From Archaeoglobus veneficus SNP6 (lineage in GTDB: Archaea > Halobacteriota > Archaeoglobi > Archaeoglobales > Archaeoglobaceae), in contig NC_015320.1 of the NCBI RefSeq assembly GCF_000194625.1, positions 914,612 through 978,611 on the forward strand: 64,000 nt of DNA, in the 5' to 3' direction. Position numbers and translations under genes: made by a program. Below, in pieces: positions 43,882-51,462 of this stretch (position 1 is the first letter of the stretch; each line of letters opens with the position of its first letter). The notes below the pieces were generated by a model that saw nothing but the letters and a program-made list of their open reading frames with translations, did no database searches and was not told the DNA's origin.

Positions 43882-44463
43882 GTGCGCTCCTGGGAGCTGT
43901 ACAGGCAGGAGAAACTCAGGAGGCTCGAGAATGCAGTAGAGAGGAGCGAAGTTGACGAGGATATTACAGCGCTCCTCACCACAATAAATGAAATTTCTGA
44001 ATACGTGACCCTATCGAGCTGCTCGGGCAGAATAGCAGTCATGGACATGCCGGAGTTTGGCAACAAACTTGAGGCAGTATTCCTCGGTAAGTGGCACCGC
44101 TGCGTTACAGTCGAGGAAGTGTCTAAAGCAGTTGAAAAGGGCAGGCTCACTACTTGGTTCATGGTTCATCCGCCAATAATTCACATTGCCTGCAGAAACC
44201 TGCGTTCGGCAGGCAGGCTGATGGAAGCTGCGAACAGAGCCGGCTTCAGGCGGTGTGGGCTTATATCACTCAGGAACAACGTCGTGGAGATAGCGTCTCT
44301 CGAAAGAATGGAGGTTCCCGTTGCTGTCAGGGGTAGAAAACTCGTTGACAGCTCCTCGCTTGAAATCATGGTCGAGATAGCAAACAGAAAGCTTGAAAGA
44401 GCGAAGGAGAAATTGAAAAGACTCGAAGAGGAAATCAAAAGACTCAATCGATTTCAGCCCTGA
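43882..44463 (+). CDS. taw3: Wybutosine-pathway tRNA-Phe methyltransferase Taw3
   Basis: A 193-residue SAM-dependent methyltransferase of the TYW3/Taw3 family acting on N4 of 4-demethylwyosine at position 37 of tRNA-Phe. The motifs T-L-S-S-C-S-G-R-I, L-G-K-W-H and W-F-M-V-H-P-P-I-I-H-I-A-C-R are diagnostic. It starts at GTG 43882, is divergent from purP across a 55-bp gap, and overlaps the end of sepS by 20 bp on the opposite strand. The C-terminus is a basic coiled coil. Confidence 0.93.
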   Translation: MRSWELYRQEKLRRLENAVERSEVDEDITALLTTINEISEYVTLSSCSGRIAVMDMPEFGNKLEAVFLGKWHRCVTVEEVSKAVEKGRLTTWFMVHPPIIHIACRNLRSAGRLMEAANRAGFRRCGLISLRNNVVEIASLERMEVPVAVRGRKLVDSSSLEIMVEIANRKLERAKEKLKRLEEEIKRLNRFQP

Positions 44464-46057
44464 CGGTTATGAACATCGGGCCACGCACGTCTATTTTTCC
44501 GCCCTTGGAGGCTATGTATCTCCTGACGTTGTCCTGCATCGAGAGGTTCACGTCGGAAAGCCCCTCCACCACTCTGACCCTCGTCTCTACCTCTGCGTTT
44601 CCTCTCGCCGCTCCCTCCTCGATCTGCCTGGCAGCGAGACAGGCAAAGCTGTCTATGTAGCGCATGCCGGTCGAGATACCTTTCTCGAAGTATTCTGACC
44701 ATTTTTCTGTTCTTGGCACTCCGTAAACGCTGCCCTGGTAAACTACAACCTCGTTTGCGTAAGCCGGCCCGCAGAGCTTTGTGCTCGGTTCTCTTTCAAC
44801 AACGTAAACTTTCACGCTTCTGCCGTAAAGCTCTCCCTGCCAGGCAAGAAACTCACACGGACTTTGCTCGTTTGCGTACTTTTCTGCAGTTTCTGCGATT
44901 GCATTCGCCATTCTCAATCCTGCGGTGGTATTTGGCACCTCAGCAACCTTTATCGCCCTTGCTATGTCCATGTCACTAAGCTCAATTCTGCCGTAAAGCC
45001 ACGGATAAACGAGCTCTCTTACGTCTGAGTAGTCGTAGAGAATCATTGCAAGCCTCTCAACACCCAGACCGAGGTTCATAACGGGGTATTCGATGTCGTA
45101 CTGGGAGAGAGCAGTAGGAGAGTATATGCCGAAGGTTGCAATCTCTATCCAGCCGTCTTTGTACTTCGTGTTTCCTCCAACGAGCTTCGGATGGAAGGCA
45201 AAAACCTCTGTCTGTGTTCCCGGGATGTAGTACTTGCTCCTCTTCTCGTCAGGCTTAAAGCGGAACTTCTCGAAGCCGAACTGCCTGAGCAAAGCTTCTG
45301 CTACAGCCTTCCCCTCATCAACGCTTACATCCTCGTCAACGACGACACAACTTGCTGAGAAGTAGGTGTAGAGTCTCGTCGCATCCTCTCCCTGCTCTTT
45401 CCTGAAGCAGCGGTCAATGCTGAAAAGTTTGATTGGTAGAGGCAGCTTATCTGCAACCTTGCTGAGGGTTATGAACCACCCGGTTGTCATATGGCTCCTG
45501 AGCGTTAAGCTGCTCGCCTCCGGTTTCAGTTCCTTGAACTCGGGAAACACCTCGTCGAGTATCCTGACAGCCGTTATATCGTCAATCTTTAAGGCTTTTG
45601 CGACTTCAAAGCTTAAATCGTCGCCGTCTATCTTCCCCTTCTTGTACGCGTGGAATATCTGCTGGAGGCTGCCTACTTCTTCGCTGCCAACACTCCTGCC
45701 GATTATTTCGCCAATTTTCGCTATCTTCTCTGCTGACATTCCAACGTTTGGCTTTGGAAGAGATGCAAGGTAAAAACAGCGATCGAGAACAGCAAGCGCT
45801 TCCTTACCGAACTGTCTCCTCACGTGGGAATCCTCAACGATGAGCGGGTTTACAACTTCCCTGAAGCCGAGTGAGAGATAGGCTTTCCTCAAATCGTTAA
45901 TTGTTTTGAAGAGAGGGTGCTCTTCTCCGTAAGCATACCCATAGCGTGGATAAACGGCATTTGGGTTCTTTGGCGAGAGAACTTCAACACTCCTTTTCCA
46001 CGCGTCCTCAAAGTCTTCTTCGACGAGTTCCCTGTATCTGCGTGCGTCGAATTTCAT
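44444..46057 (-). CDS. sepS: O-phosphoseryl-tRNA synthetase (SepRS)
   Basis: Class II synthetase that charges tRNA-Cys with O-phosphoserine, later converted to Cys-tRNA by SepCysS. The 537-residue length, the N-terminal R-Y-R-E-L-V-E-E-D-F-E, the S-L-T-L-R-S-H-M-T-T-G-W-F phosphoserine-binding region and F-R-K-E-Q-G-E-D are all family features. SepRS is found in methanogens and Archaeoglobales, which supports the taxonomy. The partner sepCysS is not in the window. Phosphoserine is linked to the SerB pathway encoded at the left. Confidence 0.96.
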   Translation of the reverse strand: MKFDARRYRELVEEDFEDAWKRSVEVLSPKNPNAVYPRYGYAYGEEHPLFKTINDLRKAYLSLGFREVVNPLIVEDSHVRRQFGKEALAVLDRCFYLASLPKPNVGMSAEKIAKIGEIIGRSVGSEEVGSLQQIFHAYKKGKIDGDDLSFEVAKALKIDDITAVRILDEVFPEFKELKPEASSLTLRSHMTTGWFITLSKVADKLPLPIKLFSIDRCFRKEQGEDATRLYTYFSASCVVVDEDVSVDEGKAVAEALLRQFGFEKFRFKPDEKRSKYYIPGTQTEVFAFHPKLVGGNTKYKDGWIEIATFGIYSPTALSQYDIEYPVMNLGLGVERLAMILYDYSDVRELVYPWLYGRIELSDMDIARAIKVAEVPNTTAGLRMANAIAETAEKYANEQSPCEFLAWQGELYGRSVKVYVVEREPSTKLCGPAYANEVVVYQGSVYGVPRTEKWSEYFEKGISTGMRYIDSFACLAARQIEEGAARGNAEVETRVRVVEGLSDVNLSMQDNVRRYIASKGGKIDVRGPMFITVRAEID

Positions 46058-46172
46058 TGGTAGCCATGGAAGCAGAGGGGTTATTTACGTTTTTTCCTGC
46101 AGTCAGGTGCATCAACGGAATGAAGTATCTCTTTGCTCGATACCTCCGGTGAAACGTCCGAAAATTAGTAAG

Positions 46173-46246
46173 TGCGCCGGCCGGGATTTGAACCCGGGGC
46201 AGGGGCGTGGCAGGCCCCTGTGTTAGCCAGGCTACACCACCGGCGC
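46173..46246 (-). tRNA. tRNA-Gly (GCC)
   Basis: On the minus strand, acceptor GCGCCGG pairs with CCGGCGC, with discriminator A. The anticodon stem GGGGC/GCCCC encloses CTGCCAC, anticodon GCC. The T arm GGGTTCAAATCCC is perfect. No intron. Confidence 0.94.
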
Positions 46247-46292
46247 TTGGCGCTTAAGCTCATGGGGACTGGTTGATTAATAATTCTTTCGC

Positions 46293-46484
46293 TCAGTGGG
46301 TCGGCATGAACATCAGCATGAACAGAATGCCAAAGAGGATCAGGAACATGATTATCGTGAAGTTTCTCTGCTTTTTTCTCTCCTTCTCCATCTCTGCTCT
46401 GCAGTCATCACTGCAGAACGTCTTATCAGGCTCTATAGCCTTACCGCATACGATACAGTGGCGGTGAGGAATTATGCCGGGCAT
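46293..46484 (-). CDS. Small zinc-ribbon membrane protein (DUF2116-like)
   Basis: A 63-residue protein with a four-cysteine zinc ribbon (C-I-V-C-G-K ... F-C-S-D-D-C, residues 10-28), a charged linker and one C-terminal transmembrane helix rich in methionine (F-L-I-L-F-G-I-L-F-M-L-M-F). This matches the archaeal DUF2116 Zn-ribbon family. Function unknown; membrane anchoring of a nucleic-acid or protein-binding knuckle is plausible. It lies between tRNA-Gly and the Fwd locus. Confidence 0.82.
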   Translation of the reverse strand: MPGIIPHRHCIVCGKAIEPDKTFCSDDCRAEMEKERKKQRNFTIIMFLILFGILFMLMFMPTH

Positions 46485-46571
46485 GATAGCGGAAAGGTAA
46501 GCATTCTTTATAAGCTTTTGTGCTGGAGCTTCGGCGAAAAAATTAAATTATTTTTCATGACAGCACCTCCA

Positions 46572-47036
46572 ATGCCAAACCCCATGGAGATATACAAACT
46601 CCTGCCAAAAACCAACTGCAAGCAGTGTGGGGAGCAGACCTGCATGAGCTTCGCCTTCAAGCTCCTCACGAAGGAAAGAAAACTCGAGGAATGTAGACCC
46701 CTCTATGAGGCCAAGTATGAAGCGAGCAGAAAAAAGCTCGAGGAGATGCTCGCTGTTGTTGAAAAGGCAACTGAGACGGGTTTAATAGTTGATGAGACAA
46801 AGTGTGTTGGTTGCGCGAACTGTGTGGTTTCCTGCCCTGTCCACGTTGAAAAGGACCCCTATGGGGCGGCGATGGGGAAGGGTATCACGATAGACGAGCC
46901 AATTCTCAGGATAGAAGATGGAGTTGTTAAGGTGTTTAACCTGTCGCTCTGCAGGAGATACGGGAAACACCGTACCCTCTGCATCATTTGCAGGGAGAAC
47001 TGCCCCAGCGAGGCTATAAGCTTCCTGGAGGATTGA
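46572..47036 (+). CDS. Fe-S protein of the Fwd locus (FeS domain plus ferredoxin)
   Basis: A 154-residue protein: an N-terminal CODH-gamma-type Fe-S domain (N-C-K-Q-C-G-E-Q-T-C, Cys at about 16-25, with a further C after E-E), then a ferredoxin-like motif C-V-G-C-A-N-C-V-V-S-C-P and a second, irregular cysteine set (CRRYG...CIICRENCP). It leads the fwdB-fwdD unit and probably brings electrons to it. ATG 46572 has an AT-rich TATA-like tract (46537-46550) about 26 bp upstream; ATG 46557 in the same frame is an alternative. Confidence 0.82.
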   Translation: MPNPMEIYKLLPKTNCKQCGEQTCMSFAFKLLTKERKLEECRPLYEAKYEASRKKLEEMLAVVEKATETGLIVDETKCVGCANCVVSCPVHVEKDPYGAAMGKGITIDEPILRIEDGVVKVFNLSLCRRYGKHRTLCIICRENCPSEAISFLED

Positions 47037-47065
47037 CAATGGTTTTGGATTGACGGTGGTCTGAC

Positions 47066-48232
47066 ATGGTAGTATGTACTGGCTGTTCCTGTCTGTGCGA
47101 TGATATAGTCCTGCAAGATGGAAAAATTCTTCACACCTGCAGAAAGGGCGTCAAGCTCTTCAGAGCTGAAAGAAATACACCATTGATTGACTCGAAGCCA
47201 TCAGACATTGAGGAAGCGCTGAAGGCTGCAGGAGAAATTGTAAGCAATTCGGACAATTTGGTAATTTACGGCCTCGACACGATTCCCTGCGAGGCGCAGG
47301 AAAAAGCCATAGAACTCGCAAAGGAAAAGGGAGCTGCCATCGATGACTGTTCATCCTTCTGTCTCGGCGATCTGGTTGAACTCGTTCTCAAGGGCGAGTT
47401 GCCAACTGCTACACTCGACGAAGTCAGGGATAACGCATACGTGATTGTTTACTGGGGGGCGAATCCCCATCAGAGTCTACCAAGGCACATGTCTCGCTTT
47501 ACGTACTATCCGAGGAGCGGAAAGAGGCAGAGGGGCTATGAAGAAGACCGCTACCTCGTTGTGGTTGATGTGAGGCTTAGCGAAACCGCAAAGCTTGCAA
47601 GAAAGGGCGGGAAATTCATTATGGGCAGCGATGCTGACGTTATCGACTCGTTCCTCAAAGCCCTCGATGGAAAGGCTGGCAAACACCCAGAAGTTGCGGC
47701 TATCATAAAGGAGATGCAGAGGGCAGATTTCAACGTAATTTTTGGCGGGCTTGGGCTAAAGTATGGGCTTGGCGGTGATTACAGCAGGTTTATCGAGATG
47801 GTGGAGAGACTTAACGAGTTTACGAGAGTGGCTTTCATTCCCGCTGGCTTTCATGCAAACATGCGCGGTTTCAACGAGCTAATGTTCCGCAAAACCGGAG
47901 TCGTTAACGCCTATGATTTCTCGAGTAACGAAAGAGTGGCGTTCAGCGAAGCGATAATGAAGGCCGACGCAGCACTGATAATCGGCAGCGATCCTGTGAA
48001 ATCTCTCCCGTGGCACGTAGCAAAGCGGCTTGCAGAAATTGATACGATTCTTGTTGACCCATCGCCATCTCTTACGTCGAGAGTGGCGAAGGTCATCATT
48101 CCGACTGCGATTTCTGGTATAGATCAGGGAGGAACGATGGTAAGGAGCGATGGTGTTGCTGTAGAACTCCAGCCCTTTAAAGAGGGCCTGGAGGATGTTA
48201 GTGTTATATCTTCTTTAATGGAGGGCGTCTGA
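47066..48232 (+). CDS. Formylmethanofuran dehydrogenase subunit B, divergent paralogue
   Basis: Molybdopterin/tungstopterin-binding catalytic subunit family (FwdB/FmdB), reducing CO2 to formate inside the complex. An N-terminal [4Fe-4S] site (CTGCSCLC ... C, residues 4-25) and the pterin-dinucleotide domains are present; 388 residues. The metal-ligand region reads C-S-S-F-C-L-G-D (Cys 99) where the usual sequence is S-V-C-H-G-P, which the second paralogue (49387-50703) keeps. So this copy has an altered active-site loop. It is 29 bp after the Fe-S gene, and its stop overlaps the fwdD start. Confidence 0.88.
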   Translation: MVVCTGCSCLCDDIVLQDGKILHTCRKGVKLFRAERNTPLIDSKPSDIEEALKAAGEIVSNSDNLVIYGLDTIPCEAQEKAIELAKEKGAAIDDCSSFCLGDLVELVLKGELPTATLDEVRDNAYVIVYWGANPHQSLPRHMSRFTYYPRSGKRQRGYEEDRYLVVVDVRLSETAKLARKGGKFIMGSDADVIDSFLKALDGKAGKHPEVAAIIKEMQRADFNVIFGGLGLKYGLGGDYSRFIEMVERLNEFTRVAFIPAGFHANMRGFNELMFRKTGVVNAYDFSSNERVAFSEAIMKADAALIIGSDPVKSLPWHVAKRLAEIDTILVDPSPSLTSRVAKVIIPTAISGIDQGGTMVRSDGVAVELQPFKEGLEDVSVISSLMEGV

Positions 48233-48570
48233 TGCTCGAATTCAGCAAGTTTCTGCGGGTTGAGGCAAGTATCGTGGTTGCAAGGGATGTGCTTAATGAA
48301 GGAGAGGCTGTGGCTCTTGTCAGTAAAGAGTTTGCAGAGAAGATAGGGCTTAAAGACGGACAGGTGGTAAAGATTACGAAAGGTGACCGTTACGTCTGTC
48401 TCAAGGCAGTCATCTCGCAGTTTGCCGAAGGCGTCGATGTAGTCATCCCAAACGGCCTCTACGCGAGCCAGCTTGCAGATTTTCAGTCTTTCAAGCGCTT
48501 TAACGCCTCTGTCGAGCTTTCAGACGAAGCTGATACTGTGAACAGAATCCTCGAAAGAAGTTTGCGGTAA
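48232..48570 (+). CDS. fwdD: Formylmethanofuran dehydrogenase subunit D
   Basis: A 112-residue molybdopterin-dinucleotide-binding beta-barrel subunit (N-E-G-E-A-V-A-L-V-S, G-L-K-D-G-Q-V-V-K-I, V-V-I-P-N-G-L-Y-A-S-Q-L). It completes the pterin site of FwdB. Its ATG overlaps the stop of the divergent fwdB copy (TGATG), so the two are translationally coupled. The following 112-bp gap is AT-rich and carries the promoter of the next gene. Confidence 0.93.
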   Translation: MLEFSKFLRVEASIVVARDVLNEGEAVALVSKEFAEKIGLKDGQVVKITKGDRYVCLKAVISQFAEGVDVVIPNGLYASQLADFQSFKRFNASVELSDEADTVNRILERSLR

Positions 48571-48645
48571 TTTTATGTGTGCTCGATTTATGGTATAAAT
48601 TTATTAAATTGAAAGTCGTTAGTTTTAAAAAATAATACCACAAGG

Positions 48646-48656
48646 AAAAGATTTAA
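48646..48656 (+). promoter_or_regulatory. TATA box of the CdhB-ferredoxin gene
   Basis: AAAGATTTAAG lies about 30 bp before GTG 48683. It gives the fusion gene its own promoter within the Fwd locus, and suggests a near-leaderless start at the GTG. Confidence 0.5.
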
Positions 48657-48682
48657 GAACTGTCACGAATGTTCATGACGAA

Positions 48683-49375
48683 GTGAGGAGGTACATCTTC
48701 CTGCCGAGGGGCTACAAGCAGTCGGAACTGCAATGTGAGAAGGCGGCATGTGTCACCCCAAAGGAGGCGGCGGATATCATCAGCTACTCCAGACCAGTTC
48801 TTATAACCGGTGGAATGCTGCTTGAAAACAGCAGACTTGTGGAGTACGCCGTAAAGCTGAGCGAGCACATGCCCGTTATTGCAACGGGGGCGTCGAGCAA
48901 AGTTCTCGTCAGTAGAGGCGTTAAACCGCTGTCGTGTGTCTTCACAATGCACCACATAGCACAGTTCATCCTCGATGGAGGGTGGGATGTTACAAAGAGA
49001 TTTGACACGGCGGTATTCCTCGGATTCAGACCGTACTACCTCTCCCGCGTACTCTCAACGCTAAAACACTTCTCCGGAATGACAACTATCAGCCTCGACG
49101 AACTGTACCAGCCCAACGCCCACTACAGCCTGACGACACTTGCCATAGTCATCGATGAGGATCGATGTTCTGGCTGTGGCGATTGTGTTGCCGCATGTAA
49201 AACGATGTCGAGAGGGGCCGCTCTCAGCGTTGTGCTCGGTAAACTCGTCGTCAGGCCAGAACTCTGCATTGCATGCGGTATGTGTGCTGAATTCTGCAGC
49301 AGAGATGCTATAGGGCTTGAGAGAGGAGAGCGGCTGTACTACAGAATGCTCGACGAAATTATCAGGTTATTATAG
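48683..49375 (+). CDS. CODH epsilon (CdhB-like) domain fused to a two-cluster ferredoxin
   Basis: A 230-residue fusion. Residues about 20-150 match the CdhB epsilon subunit: I-T-G-G-M-L-L-E, A-T-G-A-S-S, and F-L-G-F-R-P-Y-Y-L-S-R align directly with the true CdhB at 61356-61922. After residue 155 there are two [4Fe-4S] motifs: C162-x2-C165-x2-C168-x3-C172 and C195-x2-C198-x2-C201-x3-C205. CdhB binds nucleotide/flavin-like ligands and may steer electrons in CODH; here it is joined to its own ferredoxin and placed between fwdD and the second fwdB. The proposed role is an electron shuttle between CODH and formylmethanofuran dehydrogenase, an inference. GTG start behind a TATA box. Confidence 0.85.
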   Translation: MRRYIFLPRGYKQSELQCEKAACVTPKEAADIISYSRPVLITGGMLLENSRLVEYAVKLSEHMPVIATGASSKVLVSRGVKPLSCVFTMHHIAQFILDGGWDVTKRFDTAVFLGFRPYYLSRVLSTLKHFSGMTTISLDELYQPNAHYSLTTLAIVIDEDRCSGCGDCVAACKTMSRGAALSVVLGKLVVRPELCIACGMCAEFCSRDAIGLERGERLYYRMLDEIIRLL

Positions 49376-49386
49376 GAGGTGGTGGT

Positions 49387-50703
49387 TTGGGAAAAGAATT
49401 AACTGCGTCGTTCGGATTTGATAGCATGAGAGTTGAAGCCTTCGTCTGCCCCTTCTGCGGGGCACTCTGCGATGACATCATCGTTGAAACTGGTAACAAT
49501 GGCGATGTAAAAATTGAGAATGCGTGTGTTCTTGGCACTCGCAAAATAATGGCCAGAACACGCGGAAGGATAACGAAGCCGATGATTGGCGGAAAAGAAG
49601 TTTCAATAGATGAGGCAATTGAGAGAGCTGCCGAAATCCTCGTGAATGCAAAGAAACCTCTTCTCTACGGCTTCTCGTCAACAAGCTGTGAAGCTCACAG
49701 CGCTGGCATAGAGCTTGCGGAGCTTGTTGGCGGAGTCGTTGATTGCACATCCTCTGTCTGTCACGGCCCGACGATTTTAGCGATTCATGAGGTTGGCGTT
49801 CCGAGCGTTACACTTGGCGAGGTGAAAAACAGAGCAGATCTTATCATTTACTGGGGCTGCAATCCAATGCATGCACACCCGAGGCACATGTCCCGCTACT
49901 CCACGTTCCAGAAGGGGCGCTTCAGGAAGGGGAGAATCAGCAGGAAGGTTGTGGCTGTTGACGTCAGGCCGACGGAAAGCACGAAGCTTGCAGACGAGTT
50001 CATTCAGGTTGAGCCCAACCGCGATTTTGAAATTTTCAACGCGATGCGAGCGATACTGAACTCTGGAGATTGCAGAGGGGACGTAATCGGAGGTGTTCCG
50101 AAGGAGAAACTGAAGAAGCTTGTTGAAGAAATGAAGTCGTGTCAGTTTGGAGTAATTTTCTTCGGAATGGGGCTGACACACACGTATGGCAACTACCGAA
50201 ACGTCAGAGAAGCAATACTCCTCGTTAGAGACCTGAACATGTATACCAAGTTTGCAATAATCCCAATGAGGGGACACTACAACGTCACCGGCTTCAACGA
50301 AGTGTGCACGTGGCAGACTGGCTATCCGTACGCAGTGGATTTTACGAGGGATTATCCGTGGTATAACCCCGGCGAGACCGATGCGAACTCCCTCCTGATT
50401 GCCGAGGACGTCGATGCGATGCTCGTGATAGCTGCTGATCCTGCAGCCCACTTTCCGAAGCAGGCCGTGGAATATATGAAGCGGATACCACTGGTGGTAA
50501 TAGACCCGTTCGAAAGCCTGACGTCGAAGCTCGCCGATGTGGTAATTCCCGCTGCCATAGCAGGTGTGGAGGTCGAAGGTTCAGCGTACAGAATGGACGG
50601 CGTACCGCTCAGACTTAAAAAGGTGTTTGAACCTCCAGAAGGTGTGCTCAGCGATGAGGAGATTTTGAAGAGGATAATAAGCAAAGTTAAAGAATTTTTA
50701 TAA
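49387..50703 (+). CDS. fwdB: Formylmethanofuran dehydrogenase subunit B
   Basis: Catalytic tungsten/molybdenum-pterin subunit, 438 residues. N-terminal [4Fe-4S] ligands C21-P-F-C24-x3-C28 and C47; metal ligand Cys125 in S-V-C-H-G-P; Y-W-G-C-N-P and H-P-R-H-M-S-R pterin-contact motifs. The cysteine (not selenocysteine) form is encoded. TTG 49387 follows GGAGGT with 6-base spacing, 11 bp after the CdhB-ferredoxin stop, so the two are likely coupled. It converges with, and overlaps by 17 bp, fwdC on the minus strand. Confidence 0.95.
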   Translation: MGKELTASFGFDSMRVEAFVCPFCGALCDDIIVETGNNGDVKIENACVLGTRKIMARTRGRITKPMIGGKEVSIDEAIERAAEILVNAKKPLLYGFSSTSCEAHSAGIELAELVGGVVDCTSSVCHGPTILAIHEVGVPSVTLGEVKNRADLIIYWGCNPMHAHPRHMSRYSTFQKGRFRKGRISRKVVAVDVRPTESTKLADEFIQVEPNRDFEIFNAMRAILNSGDCRGDVIGGVPKEKLKKLVEEMKSCQFGVIFFGMGLTHTYGNYRNVREAILLVRDLNMYTKFAIIPMRGHYNVTGFNEVCTWQTGYPYAVDFTRDYPWYNPGETDANSLLIAEDVDAMLVIAADPAAHFPKQAVEYMKRIPLVVIDPFESLTSKLADVVIPAAIAGVEVEGSAYRMDGVPLRLKKVFEPPEGVLSDEEILKRIISKVKEFL

Positions 50704-51445
50704 ATATTTTCCCATTGCTCTTTTTCTCCGCCTTATCTCCTGTAAACACCGCGTATTTCACGCCGTTTATTTCCTCTTCGCCCTCGTAGATAAATCCAGG
50801 AGGCAGGACTTCGTCGATATCCTTTGCTTCATCGAGAAATATCTGCCCGTTTATCATTCCTGCACCGACCCTTCTCCCTGTTTTTGCCCTTATTACTCCT
50901 CCTGTCATGCCTGCCCCGAGGAATGCTCCTGCCTCTCTGCCAACAATCAACTCTCCACCGCACATGTTCGCTCCCGCCTCATCACCGCATCGCCCTTCAA
51001 TAATCAGTCTTCCCCCTGCCATTCCTGTGCTACCTCTGTAAGCAGCGCCAGCGTAGTCTCCACAATCGCCTTTCACTACCACTTCCCCACCAATCATGCC
51101 TATGGCTGCAAATCGTCCAGCATTGCCCTCGATGACTATTCTGCCACCCCGCATAAACGCTCCAACGTACATGCCTGCATTGCCCTTCACGATGATTTCT
51201 CCCTCTCTCATGCCGAAACCTATGCGTTTCACTCTTGTCAAATCTCCCTCGAAAACGAGCGTACCGTTTACTTTTCCCTCGATGTCGAAAAATTCTCCTG
51301 CATCGACGAGCAGCTTTCCGTACTGGATCTTAACGTTCTCGATTTCTCTCGCATTCATGCCGGAGAGCTTTTCCGGGAGAAGCGCATCAACCTCGATGCA
51401 CAGATCCGGCTTATCTTTCAGCCTGAGCACGCACACGTTTTGCAT
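50687..51445 (-). CDS. fwdC: Formylmethanofuran dehydrogenase subunit C
   Basis: A 252-residue beta-helix protein with glycine-rich repeats (G-D-C-G-D-Y-A-G-A, G-R-C-G-D-E-A-G-A-N-M, G-R-E-A-G-A-F-L-G-A-G-M) homologous to the glutamate synthase alpha C-terminal domain. FwdC bridges FwdA and FwdB in the known complex. ATG 51445 follows GGAGGTAG. It is last in the minus-strand operon, 17 bp after fwdA. Confidence 0.95.
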   Translation of the reverse strand: MQNVCVLRLKDKPDLCIEVDALLPEKLSGMNAREIENVKIQYGKLLVDAGEFFDIEGKVNGTLVFEGDLTRVKRIGFGMREGEIIVKGNAGMYVGAFMRGGRIVIEGNAGRFAAIGMIGGEVVVKGDCGDYAGAAYRGSTGMAGGRLIIEGRCGDEAGANMCGGELIVGREAGAFLGAGMTGGVIRAKTGRRVGAGMINGQIFLDEAKDIDEVLPPGFIYEGEEEINGVKYAVFTGDKAEKKSNGKIFIKIL

Positions 51446-51462
51446 GTTCTACCTCCTTCGGG

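Noticed and set aside
48683-49375. Reading the CdhB-ferredoxin gene as two genes or as a frameshift fusion
   Set aside because: The frame is continuous, the linker around residues 150-160 is natural, and no start signals precede the ferredoxin part.
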